Assembly: GCA_050486405.1 (NCBI GenBank)
Contig: JBJHDF010000006.1
Location: forward strand, 1 to 64,000
Direction: 5' to 3'
Length of the DNA stretch: 64,000 nt
Source: JBJHDF01 sp050486405
GTDB lineage: Bacteria > Pseudomonadota > Gammaproteobacteria > Pseudomonadales > Cellvibrionaceae
Of the stretch, positions 31,363 through 39,707 are shown piece after piece; within the stretch, counting starts at the first letter, position 1, and each line of letters begins with the position of its first letter. The notes beneath the pieces were generated by a model. It saw only the letters and a list, made by a program, of their open reading frames with translations, did no database searches and was not told the DNA's origin. The translations under genes were made by a program, and so were the position numbers.

Positions 31363-32406
31363 CTATACCTTCAGTCGATTCAGCAGCTCAGCGCGCAACC
31401 TACGGGCACTGACTTCATCCATCGGCAGCTTAAGCATACCACGCACCTCTTCTGGAATACTGGCTACATCGCCGGCTTCCGGGTTAAACACGTAGTGATC
31501 GAACAGTGCACGCCATGCCTGGCGCTGCTCCCGGGACAAGCCCCTGAGACTCAGTATACCCAACAGCAAGGCGTTGGTAGGTCGCCCCATAAACGCCGGT
31601 GAACTGCGCCACCAGTGGGTGTAAAGAACGTTCAGGTCGTCCAGGCCTTCCACATGGTGCCACCACATGCCCGGCAGGAACAGCGCATCACCTGGATCCA
31701 GTTCCGCCACCTGAGCCCGCTCGATAGCGTGAACAAACTTGGGAAACTTCTCCAGATCCGGCGCATGCAGATCCACCATGCTGATCTCTTGCCCCCCAGG
31801 GGCAAATTCCATGGGCCCTGGATAGAGATTGCCAACCTGATCCGGCGGGAACAACGTAAAGCGGCGTCGCCCGACAACCGAACAGGCGATATTGTCGGGA
31901 AAGTCGTAGTGCGCGGCTATTCTCGTGCGATTCCCGGCCCAGAGCAATTTGATGGGCTTCAGGTGGTCCAACCCCGCCGGCTGTTCCTGGGCAAACAGCG
32001 GAAACCAGCGATTGATATCCGTAGAAGGCATGTACAGGGTACGGGGGTTGCTGGCGCCGGCCTCATCCAGCATTTCCTGCAGAAACGCTCCCAAATCACC
32101 GGGCGTGGCAGCAAAGTTGAAGCCCGTCATCTGCTCGTTGTAGTAGACCCGACCCTGCGTTTCCGGAGCGCCACGGCAGGTGGTAACAGGTTCACCGGAG
32201 TACACCTGTTTAATGTACTGCGCGGCTTGCGCAAAGGACTGCTTGCCCGCCTTAACTATGGGCCAGCTCTCACCAAAGCCTCGCAGCAACAGCGGTTGAG
32301 TGGAGGTCAGCACACTGGCGTCAAGGGTCTCAGGCGTGATTCCGCACAGCTCCCTGACTCTGGTTTGGGTAATCGGTGCAGGCATCATAGTATCAACGGT
32401 TGTCAT
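31363..32406 (-). CDS. Cupin_8 (JmjC-like) 2-oxoglutarate/Fe(II) oxygenase
   Basis: 347 residues from the ATG at 32406. Cupin_8 proteins are JmjC-related hydroxylases, many acting on protein side chains. The iron site is H-x-D at about residues 166-168 (IAAHYDFPDN) and His ~250 in LPGMWWHHVEG. The strand order and FTLFPPDQVGNLYPGP also fit. The N-terminal ~150 residues include LLLRGFGESWPIV, a common opening of this family. It follows sapC by 27 bases. In similar receptor-linked clusters of Caulobacter and Xanthomonas types I recall cupin_8, SapC and halogenase genes together. A role in hydroxylating a protein or peptide partner is inference. Confidence 0.85.
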   Translation of the reverse strand: MTTVDTMMPAPITQTRVRELCGITPETLDASVLTSTQPLLLRGFGESWPIVKAGKQSFAQAAQYIKQVYSGEPVTTCRGAPETQGRVYYNEQMTGFNFAATPGDLGAFLQEMLDEAGASNPRTLYMPSTDINRWFPLFAQEQPAGLDHLKPIKLLWAGNRTRIAAHYDFPDNIACSVVGRRRFTLFPPDQVGNLYPGPMEFAPGGQEISMVDLHAPDLEKFPKFVHAIERAQVAELDPGDALFLPGMWWHHVEGLDDLNVLYTHWWRSSPAFMGRPTNALLLGILSLRGLSREQRQAWRALFDHYVFNPEAGDVASIPEEVRGMLKLPMDEVSARRLRAELLNRLKV

Positions 32407-32433
32407 CAATCACGGTTACATCGCAATTAGGCT

Positions 32434-33171
32434 CTACTCCTGCGCCGAAGCAAACCTCCTGTTTTTCTCCACCACCAGGCGGTTGATATGGCTTTGCGAT
32501 CCCAGTTGCATGTAAATGGGTTCGAGGAAGTTGCGCTTGTGCAGGTCCACAACTGCCTCCGGGTCAAGGGCTTTCAGCTTGTCTTCATTGATGGTGTGAA
32601 ACCCCACCAACTGATTCTTGCTGCCATCGACAAGTTCCACTTCCAGCGTAAAAGGCTCCAACAAATCATAGTGTATCAGCGCTTCAACAAATTGATCCGC
32701 ATCAATAATGCCCTGATGAATGACCTCCAAAACACTGGCCACACGATCAAGGTATGGCGTATTTCCACCAAATTCGCCAAAGAGCCGTTCGCCCTCGCTT
32801 TGACTTACCCTGGGATCGTCCATATCAATATGTATAACGCGCTGCATGGTCTCATTGCCATCCTGCACAACTTTGTGCGATCCAATCAGAAAGGGCTTGC
32901 GTAGAATCGTCATGGGAATGTAAGGCGCATCCCAGCCCGCATCGTTTAGATACAGGTTTTCACCGTCTTCGAAACCAAACAGCGTTACTGCGATGAACTG
33001 ACCCGATTCCGGCGACTGCTGAAAGAAGATGGGATAACACATCTGCGCGGTACGAAACTCGGCAGGAAAGGTCAACGCGTACCACACATTGTCGCCATAG
33101 CGTTCGCTGCGCTCGGTGATCACCCTTAAATCAGCGTGCTCCACGCTGTTCAATAAAACATGATTGGCCAT
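32434..33171 (-). CDS. SapC-family protein
   Basis: 245 residues from the ATG at 33171 (an in-frame ATG-like start at 33183 adds four). Family blocks include LPSE-type opening VLLNSVEHADLRV, YPIFFQQSPESGQFIAVTLFGFEDGENLYLN, WDAPYIPMTILRKPF and GFHTINEDKLKALD. SapC was named in Campylobacter S-layer loci; in proteobacteria SapC genes usually sit by TonB-dependent receptors, with no firm biochemical role. No signal peptide or membrane helix is seen. It is the first gene after the receptor, 107 bases past a terminator-like hairpin, so it may be transcribed by read-through at reduced level. Confidence 0.85.
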   Translation of the reverse strand: MANHVLLNSVEHADLRVITERSERYGDNVWYALTFPAEFRTAQMCYPIFFQQSPESGQFIAVTLFGFEDGENLYLNDAGWDAPYIPMTILRKPFLIGSHKVVQDGNETMQRVIHIDMDDPRVSQSEGERLFGEFGGNTPYLDRVASVLEVIHQGIIDADQFVEALIHYDLLEPFTLEVELVDGSKNQLVGFHTINEDKLKALDPEAVVDLHKRNFLEPIYMQLGSQSHINRLVVEKNRRFASAQE

Positions 33172-33277
33172 TATCGCCCCCAATACCCCGAAATTTGCCG
33201 ATTTTAACGAACTCTCGGGCCGCTTTGGCGGAAAGCATACCCATCATTCAAGAGCGCGGTTAAAGCGGCCCATAATA

Positions 33278-33310
33278 CAAAAAAAGCCACTGGTTGCCCA
33301 GTGGCTTTTC
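33278..33310 (-). terminator. Terminator/attenuator between the TonB receptor and sapC
   Basis: Minus strand: AAAAGCCACTGG, loop GCAA, CCAGTGGCTTTTTTT. This is a strong intrinsic terminator 25 bases past the receptor stop. With no obvious separate promoter before sapC, it would set receptor output above that of the downstream enzymes. Confidence 0.88.
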
Positions 33311-33334
33311 GGCTTGCGTAGTGCCAGCGGTCGC

Positions 33335-36300
33335 TTAGAAGGTAAAGCGAGTACCGAGGGCCCAACGTGAGCCACGCTCAACATAGTGATGCGTCTGACG
33401 AGAGTCGCGACCGTACAGGCGATTGGGTTCGTCGAGAATATTGATACCCTCGAGGAACACAGTCCAGTTGTCGTTGATCTCGTAGGAGGCACTCAGATCG
33501 AGCTGGGCGAACTTATCCGTGAACATCGGCGTGGCACCGTCCCTGAACCGACTGGCCAGGAACTTATCGCGCCAGTTGTAGGCCAGACGCACATTGATAC
33601 CGTCCCTATCGTAGAAACCGATGATGTTCATGGTATCACTTACACCCAGCAGCGCTTCCTGATCCGCCAAGAGGAGGATTGGATCCTCGTCAGAGCGATT
33701 CCTACGCACACTGTGAGTAACGTCGTACTCCTTCTCCGGGTTCACATAAGTGTAGTTAAAGATGGCACCAAAACCGGAGTCGCCGAACATATGCTGAACG
33801 TTGAACTCAATACCGTCCAACGACTGGTCTTCACCAGCGTTGTTTGGCGTGGCGATATTGAAAATCATCAGATCGTTTTGTTCGGTACCGTAGATGTGCC
33901 GTGCATCCGGGTCCACGCTGTCGAGATGGGCAAAGTTGTCGAAGATGTAGTTCCGTATATCCACACCCTGACCACCCACTACGCCGCGCGCTTCGGCAGC
34001 CGGTCCACCCTGAGCGGGGTTACGTATGCCAAACACATTCTGCTGCACGTTTTCCGTGGAGATAAAGTTGCTGACGTCCTTGTGGAAGTAGCCAAGAGAC
34101 ACATAGCTGCCTTCAGCGTAGTACCACTCGATGGACAGATCCAGGTTCACCGATTCAAACGGCAACAGCCCCGGGTTACCCTGAGAACCGCCGCCGCCGG
34201 CCTGATTGGCAAGGTTGCCAATGCTCTGGCCACCGGCGATATCGTTGTAGCTGCCGCGCGCGATGGTTTTGCTGGCGCTAAAGCGGGCAATCAGGCCATC
34301 CTGAATCTCGTAGGAGAGATTCAGATTCGGCAGTACATGGTCATAACTGCCGGTTTCCGTCAGGTCGGCGGAAACGGGGTTGCCCTGAGAGTCCAGGGTC
34401 GGCAACAGCTCGATCTCGGTATCGGCAATCCAGCGAGCGCCGCTGAACGACGGCAAACGCGAACTGGAAGTCACGTCAGTGGTTTCATAACGCAGGCCCA
34501 ACTGGACATCCAGACCAAAATCCGACTGGAAGTTGTACTGCGCGTAGAACGCCATCGTCTCCTCAGTGGTATCACGGTCCGCAGCGGCATCACCGAACAC
34601 AAAATCATCGGTAACCGACAACCGGTGCTCAGGAATACTCACCGGATTTCCATTGGCGTCAACGAGTTGACCACTGATAGCAGCGTTGCGGATATCGCGG
34701 AAATTGGGCGCGAAGTAGGCGTTCAGCTGATCTTCACTCAGCACTGTACCGTCTTCCAGAGTGCCGCCGTGAGGCAACTGGGAGGCATCGCTAAAGTTGC
34801 CAAAGCTGCCGTCGAACTGATCGATGATGGTTTGCCTTTCACCAAAAATGGCGTTTGCATTACTAAAGTAACCCTCACCCGCCCAGTCGTTGCGCTGTAC
34901 ATTGGCACCATAGTGATGGTTGCGAACGTCGGAATATTCGAAACCAAAGTCGATATTGTGCATATCGTTGATTTCGAAGTTACCGCCCAGCTTGAACTGA
35001 GTCACTTCCTGAGAGTCGAAGAAATTGCTGATCACCGAGCCGGTCAGCACCATATCCTGGGGCGTCACATTGTTGCCACCACCCACCACCAGCGTGGGGA
35101 TATCTGTGGTGAAATCGCCCGAGGCCGAGGTCCGAATCATGGCGGCAGTAGAGATAACGTTGCCGTTACCGAACTCACCGTAGGGATCGCGGTTTGCCTC
35201 GGAGTAGGCGAAATCGGCAAACAGACTCAGGTTGTCCAGAACATCCCACTCCAGATTCAGGCCAAAGGCGTCCGTGGTCCAGCGGTTGCCAAAGTCATGT
35301 ATACCCATGGAGAAGTCTTCCGGGCAGAAGGAGCTATCGCCAACTACTACCGTATTACGGAATGGACTGTCGGAACACAGCGATCCAGCGACGCCATCAC
35401 CACCGAAATAGGTCTCGGAGTAAATAACCGGTGTCGCCACAGGAGCGTCGTTGAAAACGTTGCGCGACGGCGCAAAGGTAAACCAGGCGGACACGTCATT
35501 CTGCTGGGTCTCTACCGTGCGCTGGAGACGGGTGTAGTCAAAGGTGGCCGTCAGGTTGTCCATGGGCCGCCATTGCAGCACCAGATTGCCGTTGATACGC
35601 TCGCGCTGCTCTTCGGTGAAGAAGTAGCCGATGGTTTGCGGTACGGCGTAGAACTGGCCTTCCTGGGTGGGACGATTGATGTGACCGCTGTCCGGCACCG
35701 CGCCCCACTCGGGGGTGTAGGGGTCACCCCAGTCGACGTTCTGGCGAGCGTCAAAGCCACGCCAGGTGGTGCCCACCTGAGCCTCACGGCTGCCGTCCTT
35801 GCGCTGATGGTAGTTCAGCGCAACTGTGACACCGAAAGTATCGTCGGCAAAGGTATTGGAGTAAAGCGCCGTGATGTCGGGGGTGACACTGCTCTTGGTG
35901 CTGGAGGTGTCATGCAGCAGCTTGCCACTGGCGACAAAACGCTGTCCGGGGTTGTCCAGCGGACGGAAGGTCACCAGGTTAATGGTGGCACCCATACCGC
36001 CACTGGGCATGGTGGCGTCGCCGGTCTTGTGAACATTTACCTGAGACACCATCTCCGCCGCCACGTTGGCGAATTCGAAGGAGCGACCACCGGTGGTGTT
36101 GGCCACGGAGCGGCCATTGATGGTTACCAGGTTAAAATCGGGACCCAGGCCGCGCACCGTAACCCGGCTACCTTCGCCGCCACTGCGGTCGATGGAAACG
36201 CCGGTGATCCGCTGCAGGGATTCCGCCAGGTTGGTATCAGGCATCTTACCGATATCTTCGGCAACGATCGCATCCACCACGCCTTGAGAATGCCGTCTGA

Positions 36301-36469
36301 TATCCGCTGCACGGTCCAAAGACGCACGAATACCGGTTACGACAATAACCTCATCGATCGAATCAGGCTGCGCATGAGCGACCATAGGTGCGCCCAGGCC
36401 CACGACTGTGGCGGATGCCACTGCCGAAGCAATCAGCCTTTTCTTGAACATTGATTTTTTAGTATGCAT
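33335..36469 (-). CDS. TonB-dependent outer-membrane receptor, probable beta-glucan oligosaccharide importer
   Basis: 1044 residues. Signal peptide ~1-34 ending AHAQ; TonB-box-like DEVIVVTG at about 39-46; plug domain ~55-180 (IGKMPDTNLAESLQRITGVSIDR, SRVTVRGLGPDFNLVTINGR); then a long beta barrel ending GSRWALGTRFTF with terminal Phe. The length and plug motifs match the large receptors used for sugars in Caulobacter/Xanthomonas/Saccharophagus types. Start ATG at 36469 has AGGAGAGCTCC before it; an ATG at 36451 is possible. The gene heads the sapC-cupin-halogenase operon and has unusual repeats upstream (36492-36549). Transport of laminarin fragments is inferred from neighbours. Confidence 0.92.
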   Translation of the reverse strand: MHTKKSMFKKRLIASAVASATVVGLGAPMVAHAQPDSIDEVIVVTGIRASLDRAADIRRHSQGVVDAIVAEDIGKMPDTNLAESLQRITGVSIDRSGGEGSRVTVRGLGPDFNLVTINGRSVANTTGGRSFEFANVAAEMVSQVNVHKTGDATMPSGGMGATINLVTFRPLDNPGQRFVASGKLLHDTSSTKSSVTPDITALYSNTFADDTFGVTVALNYHQRKDGSREAQVGTTWRGFDARQNVDWGDPYTPEWGAVPDSGHINRPTQEGQFYAVPQTIGYFFTEEQRERINGNLVLQWRPMDNLTATFDYTRLQRTVETQQNDVSAWFTFAPSRNVFNDAPVATPVIYSETYFGGDGVAGSLCSDSPFRNTVVVGDSSFCPEDFSMGIHDFGNRWTTDAFGLNLEWDVLDNLSLFADFAYSEANRDPYGEFGNGNVISTAAMIRTSASGDFTTDIPTLVVGGGNNVTPQDMVLTGSVISNFFDSQEVTQFKLGGNFEINDMHNIDFGFEYSDVRNHHYGANVQRNDWAGEGYFSNANAIFGERQTIIDQFDGSFGNFSDASQLPHGGTLEDGTVLSEDQLNAYFAPNFRDIRNAAISGQLVDANGNPVSIPEHRLSVTDDFVFGDAAADRDTTEETMAFYAQYNFQSDFGLDVQLGLRYETTDVTSSSRLPSFSGARWIADTEIELLPTLDSQGNPVSADLTETGSYDHVLPNLNLSYEIQDGLIARFSASKTIARGSYNDIAGGQSIGNLANQAGGGGSQGNPGLLPFESVNLDLSIEWYYAEGSYVSLGYFHKDVSNFISTENVQQNVFGIRNPAQGGPAAEARGVVGGQGVDIRNYIFDNFAHLDSVDPDARHIYGTEQNDLMIFNIATPNNAGEDQSLDGIEFNVQHMFGDSGFGAIFNYTYVNPEKEYDVTHSVRRNRSDEDPILLLADQEALLGVSDTMNIIGFYDRDGINVRLAYNWRDKFLASRFRDGATPMFTDKFAQLDLSASYEINDNWTVFLEGINILDEPNRLYGRDSRQTHHYVERGSRWALGTRFTF

Positions 36470-36491
36470 GGAGCTCTCCTTTTATTATCGT

Positions 36492-36549
36492 CAGGAAGAA
36501 TATTCCGTCTATCGCCATCGCTAATGTACGCCAGGAAGAATATTCCGTC
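36492..36549. repeat. Two identical 18-base repeats 40 bases apart before the TonB receptor
   Basis: CAGGAAGAATATTCCGTC occurs at 36492-36509 and 36532-36549, exact copies with a period of 40 bases (about four helical turns). Each holds a near palindrome GGAAGAATATTCC. They lie 23 and 63 bases upstream of the receptor start, in the leader or promoter. Likely tandem operator sites, or a recent small duplication. Confidence 0.8.
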
Positions 36550-36804
36550 ACCGTAGAACCCAGACCGACGCAAACCACTGCCGAGGCAAGGATTCATTTC
36601 AGTAAGGGCCTTTCGCTTAGTAAAGCGAATTTCTCGCGTCCGCATTTCCGGAAAATCACGGACCAGCATTGTCTTGTTGTAACACCAACTCCCTGGCTGG
36701 CACGGTTTTCAATAACCACTCGCCACCGCACCTATGGCGAATACCAGCATGAATTTACGGCAACCGGGAACTCTATGCAACAGGAAATGTCCTCTCCCGC
36801 GCAA

Positions 36805-36818
36805 TGTAAACGGTTTCA
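36805..36818. promoter_or_regulatory. LacI-family-type operator candidate 1
   Basis: TGTAAACGGTTTCA, an imperfect inverted repeat with the central CG typical of LacI-family operators, ~340 bases upstream of the TonB receptor start. Confidence 0.45.
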
Positions 36819-36894
36819 GGCGCAAAAAACCCTCTTTGCTTGACCTGCCAGCAGCAGTCGCCGCAGCCATTCAAACGATTTCGCGTCGCTCACC

Positions 36895-36910
36895 ATGATA
36901 GCGCTACCAT
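36895..36910. promoter_or_regulatory. LacI-family-type operator candidate 2
   Basis: ATGATAGCGCTACCAT, an inverted repeat with seven of eight positions matching around a central AGCGCT. This is a common LacI-family sugar-operator form. Confidence 0.45.
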
Positions 36911-37084
36911 ACAACAAATTCCAGCAAAGTCAATGGCTCGGGCCTCTTCGAACAGTACCGAAACCGTCGGCAGCGGCGCCAAAACTCCATTAAAGGCCTG
37001 CGAAGCGGCGCAACCAGTGAAGTTTCGGGCACCAGAAGAGGCCGCTACAACCATCCCGGGCGACACTGTTCACGCCACCAACGA

Positions 37085-37098
37085 TGTAACCGGTTACC
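37085..37098. promoter_or_regulatory. LacI-family-type operator candidate 3
   Basis: TGTAACCGGTTACC contains the perfect 12-base palindrome GTAACCGGTTAC. No LacI-family gene is in this window, so the regulator would be encoded elsewhere. Confidence 0.45.
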
Positions 37099-37197
37099 AT
37101 ACACCATTCCGCTCCGTCAGTTCAAACCTTACGTGCCGACACAAAGCTCCATTCGGCCAGGTAATCGCGGGCATATATGACCCAGGTCACACCCCGA

Positions 37198-37297
37198 GTC
37201 GTCCCACTTTGCCCACCTGGCACAAGGTGGGCGCATTATTCGAGTGAATGGCCACCATCTTGACCAGTGCGGCGCGCAAAAGCAACCCACTTTAGCG
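37198..37297. promoter_or_regulatory. CCACTTT regulator-motif pair
   Basis: GTCGTCCCACTTTGCCC (37198-37214) and CCCACTTTAGCG (37286-37297) share the motif at 25136-25150; the first also shares its GTCGTCCCACTTT part. The second ends two bases before the GH3 stop codon. Confidence 0.4.
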
Positions 37298-37299
37298 GA

Positions 37300-39594
37300 T
37301 CAACGATCAACCACGGCAAAGCGGGTTTGCAATCCGGTCTCCGCATGGGGAGCGATCCACAGGTTGAAATCTCCAGGTTCGGTGACTTTTTTCATCGCCT
37401 GGTTATAGAAGGCGAGGTCATCGGTGTGCAGGGGAAACGACACCCGCCGGGACTCGCCAGGCTTGAGCGTCACACGCTGAAACCCCTTCAGTTCCCGCAC
37501 CGGCCGCGTCACGCTGCCGACGATATCCTGGACGTAAAGCTGTACCACTTCCGTCGCCTCAGCCCTGCCGGTATTTTTGATCAGGGCCGAGGCCTCAAGG
37601 CTCTCCCCCATGGCCAGTCGATTTCGGCTGATTTTCAAATCAGAGTATTCAAATTGACCATATGTCAGGCCATAGCCAAAGGGAAATTGCGGCCGGTGCC
37701 CCAGGTCCAACAGATTGGATGAGTTGCCGGGCTGGTGCTGAAAGACGCCAATACCAATGTCATCGATGCGCGTGTAGTTATCGTCGGTGGCCGGCCGGCC
37801 GGTGCTCATGTGGTTGTAGTAGATGGGAATCTGCCCCACCGCCACCGGCCAGGTTTGCGGCAGGCGCCCCGAGGGCGAGACCTCGCCGAACAGCACATCC
37901 ACCAGGGCCGGGCCGCCCATGGTGCCCGGATGCCAGGCCATCATCAGCGCGTCGGACTGCTGCAGCGTCTCGTCCAACTGGATGGGCCGGCCGGCCATGA
38001 TGACGTGCACCAGGGGCTTGCCGGTGGCGGCCAGGCGGGCTATCAGTTCCGCCTGGGCACCGGGCAGACGAATGTCACCGCGACTGTGGCCCTCGCCGGA
38101 CAGAATCGATTCCTCCCCGCCCACATACACAATCACATCCGCTTTTTGCGCTGCGGCCAGGGCTTCGGCAAAGCCGTCAGTGCTGCGATCGCGGCTGAAA
38201 GTCAATCCGGGGGCGTAGAGCACCTTGTCACTGCCGAGATACTCTCGCAGTGCCGGCAGCACAGTGCGGGTATCGCGCTTGTCCCCGTCGTAAATCCAGG
38301 TGCCCAACTGCTCGTGGGGCGCGTCCGCCAGGGGGCCGATCAAGGCCACTGTTTGTTCCTTGTTCAGCGGCAATACCCGTTTGTCGTTCTTCAGTAATAC
38401 AAAGGATTGCTGTGCGGCGACTCTGGCGGCCTGCAGAAAGTCATCGTTGAGGATCACTTGGTCGGCACCACCACGGGGATAGGGGTGCTCCCAGAGCCCC
38501 AGGCGCAACTTGATGCGCAGCATATTCCGCACAGCCTGGTCCAACTGCGCAACGGTATACTTGCCCTCCTCTATCAGCTCCGGCAGATACTTTTCATAGG
38601 TATCGGTGAACATTTCAAAGTCTACAGAGGCGTTGGCCGACAGCTGCGCAGCGTGTTTTTCATCGCGGGCAAAGCCGTGGGGAATCATCTCGGTAACGGA
38701 GCTCCAGTCGCTCACCACAAAGCCGTCGAAACCCCACTCATCGCGCAGTATCTGCTGCATTAAAAAGGCACTGCCGGTGGCCGGCACGTCGTTGAGTGTG
38801 CTGTAGGATGTCATGATGGTCATCATGCCGGCGTCGATGGCCGCTTTGAAGGGCGGCAGGAAGACGTTGCGCAGCAATCCCTCACCCATGTACACCGAGT
38901 TGTAGTCGCGCCCACCCTCGGCGGCACCGTAGGCAGCAAAGTGTTTGCCGCAGGCTGCCAGCGTGTTGGGTTGGCTGGGGTCATCGGTCTGAAACCCCCG
39001 CACCATGGCGACGCCCAGTTCGGACGCCAGATAGGGGTCCTCCCCCAGGGTTTCTGCAATACGGCCCCAGCGCGGGTCGCGGGAGATATCAATCATGGGC
39101 GCAAAGGTCCAGCGAATGCCCATGGTGGTGGCCTCCTCGGCGGCCACCCGGGCGCCCTGCTCAACCAGGTCCCGGTTCCAGGTCGCCGCCTGCCCCAAGG
39201 GGATGGGGAAGATGGTTTTATAACCATGGATCACGTCCTGACCAAAAATGAGGGGAATGCCGTTGGGGCTCTCTTCCACGGCAATGCGCTGCAATTCGGC
39301 AAACGCGTTGGTGTCAACACTGCTGAAGGCGACATTCAGAAAGCCGCCGATACGCCCCTCGCGAATGGCCTGCTTGACCCCCTCGACGTCATCGGCGCCA
39401 TAGATTCCCCAGTCGCGCAGGGACATCTGCCCAATTTTTTCCTGCAGGCTCATACGAGCCAGCAACTGCTCGACACGTGCCTCCACGCTCTGGTCCGTGT
39501 TGGTATCGGCTGCCACAGCGCTGCCTACCCCCAGGGCCATGACCAACACTGTCGTCGACAGTGCGGACAACAGGTGTTTCACCCTCTTATTCAT
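37300..39594 (-). CDS. GH3 beta-glucosidase, BglX type
   Basis: 764 residues. Signal peptide ~1-28 (MALGVGSAVAAD), without lipobox, so probably periplasmic. GH3 barrel ~40-370 with IPLIFGQDVIHGYKTIFP, ISRDPRWGRIAETLGEDPYL, ACGKHFAAYGAAEGGRDYN and nucleophile Asp296 in FVVSDWSSV. The second domain ~390-620 has QQSFVLLKNDKRVLPL and GGEESILSGEGHSRGDI, and an FnIII-like domain ends the protein (TRPVRELKGFQRVTLKPGES). This is the BglX arrangement, for periplasmic beta-glucosidases. It would hydrolyse imported oligosaccharides to glucose. Start ATG preceded by GGGGATACCA. A terminator separates it from the GH5 gene upstream. Confidence 0.95.
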   Translation of the reverse strand: MNKRVKHLLSALSTTVLVMALGVGSAVAADTNTDQSVEARVEQLLARMSLQEKIGQMSLRDWGIYGADDVEGVKQAIREGRIGGFLNVAFSSVDTNAFAELQRIAVEESPNGIPLIFGQDVIHGYKTIFPIPLGQAATWNRDLVEQGARVAAEEATTMGIRWTFAPMIDISRDPRWGRIAETLGEDPYLASELGVAMVRGFQTDDPSQPNTLAACGKHFAAYGAAEGGRDYNSVYMGEGLLRNVFLPPFKAAIDAGMMTIMTSYSTLNDVPATGSAFLMQQILRDEWGFDGFVVSDWSSVTEMIPHGFARDEKHAAQLSANASVDFEMFTDTYEKYLPELIEEGKYTVAQLDQAVRNMLRIKLRLGLWEHPYPRGGADQVILNDDFLQAARVAAQQSFVLLKNDKRVLPLNKEQTVALIGPLADAPHEQLGTWIYDGDKRDTRTVLPALREYLGSDKVLYAPGLTFSRDRSTDGFAEALAAAQKADVIVYVGGEESILSGEGHSRGDIRLPGAQAELIARLAATGKPLVHVIMAGRPIQLDETLQQSDALMMAWHPGTMGGPALVDVLFGEVSPSGRLPQTWPVAVGQIPIYYNHMSTGRPATDDNYTRIDDIGIGVFQHQPGNSSNLLDLGHRPQFPFGYGLTYGQFEYSDLKISRNRLAMGESLEASALIKNTGRAEATEVVQLYVQDIVGSVTRPVRELKGFQRVTLKPGESRRVSFPLHTDDLAFYNQAMKKVTEPGDFNLWIAPHAETGLQTRFAVVDR

Positions 39595-39610
39595 TGGTAT
39601 CCCCTAGTTG

Positions 39611-39649
39611 AATAAAAATCCTGCACCGCCAGCAGACTTTCGCTGACGG
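39611..39649 (-). terminator. Probable terminator after the first GH5 gene
   Basis: Minus strand: CCGTCAGC, 8-base loop, GCTGGCGG (39649-39626, one wobble), then TTTTTATT a few bases on (39619-39611). Confidence 0.6.
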
Positions 39650-39707
39650 CACAGGCAAGCGGGCAACGGCTTTACGAACAAACAACGTACCGCCACCTTG
39701 GGTTGGC

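Larger units (their letters stand above)
36470..37299. other. 830-base regulatory intergenic region, no gene seen
   Basis: Between the TonB receptor and the second GH3 gene no ORF with family resemblance or a good ribosome site was found. It holds the 18-base repeats, a hairpin TTCGCTT-AGTA-AAGCGAA at 36612-36629, three palindromes of LacI-family style, and two CCACTTT motifs near its far end. This is the largest control region of the locus. Confidence 0.7.

Noticed and set aside
33386..36454. 1022-residue ORF antisense to the TonB receptor
   Set aside because: No signal peptide or domain; the receptor on the other strand is complete with clear motifs.
36840..37247. 135-residue ORF in the control region
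   Set aside because: No ribosome site, no family resemblance, and it overlaps operator-like palindromes.
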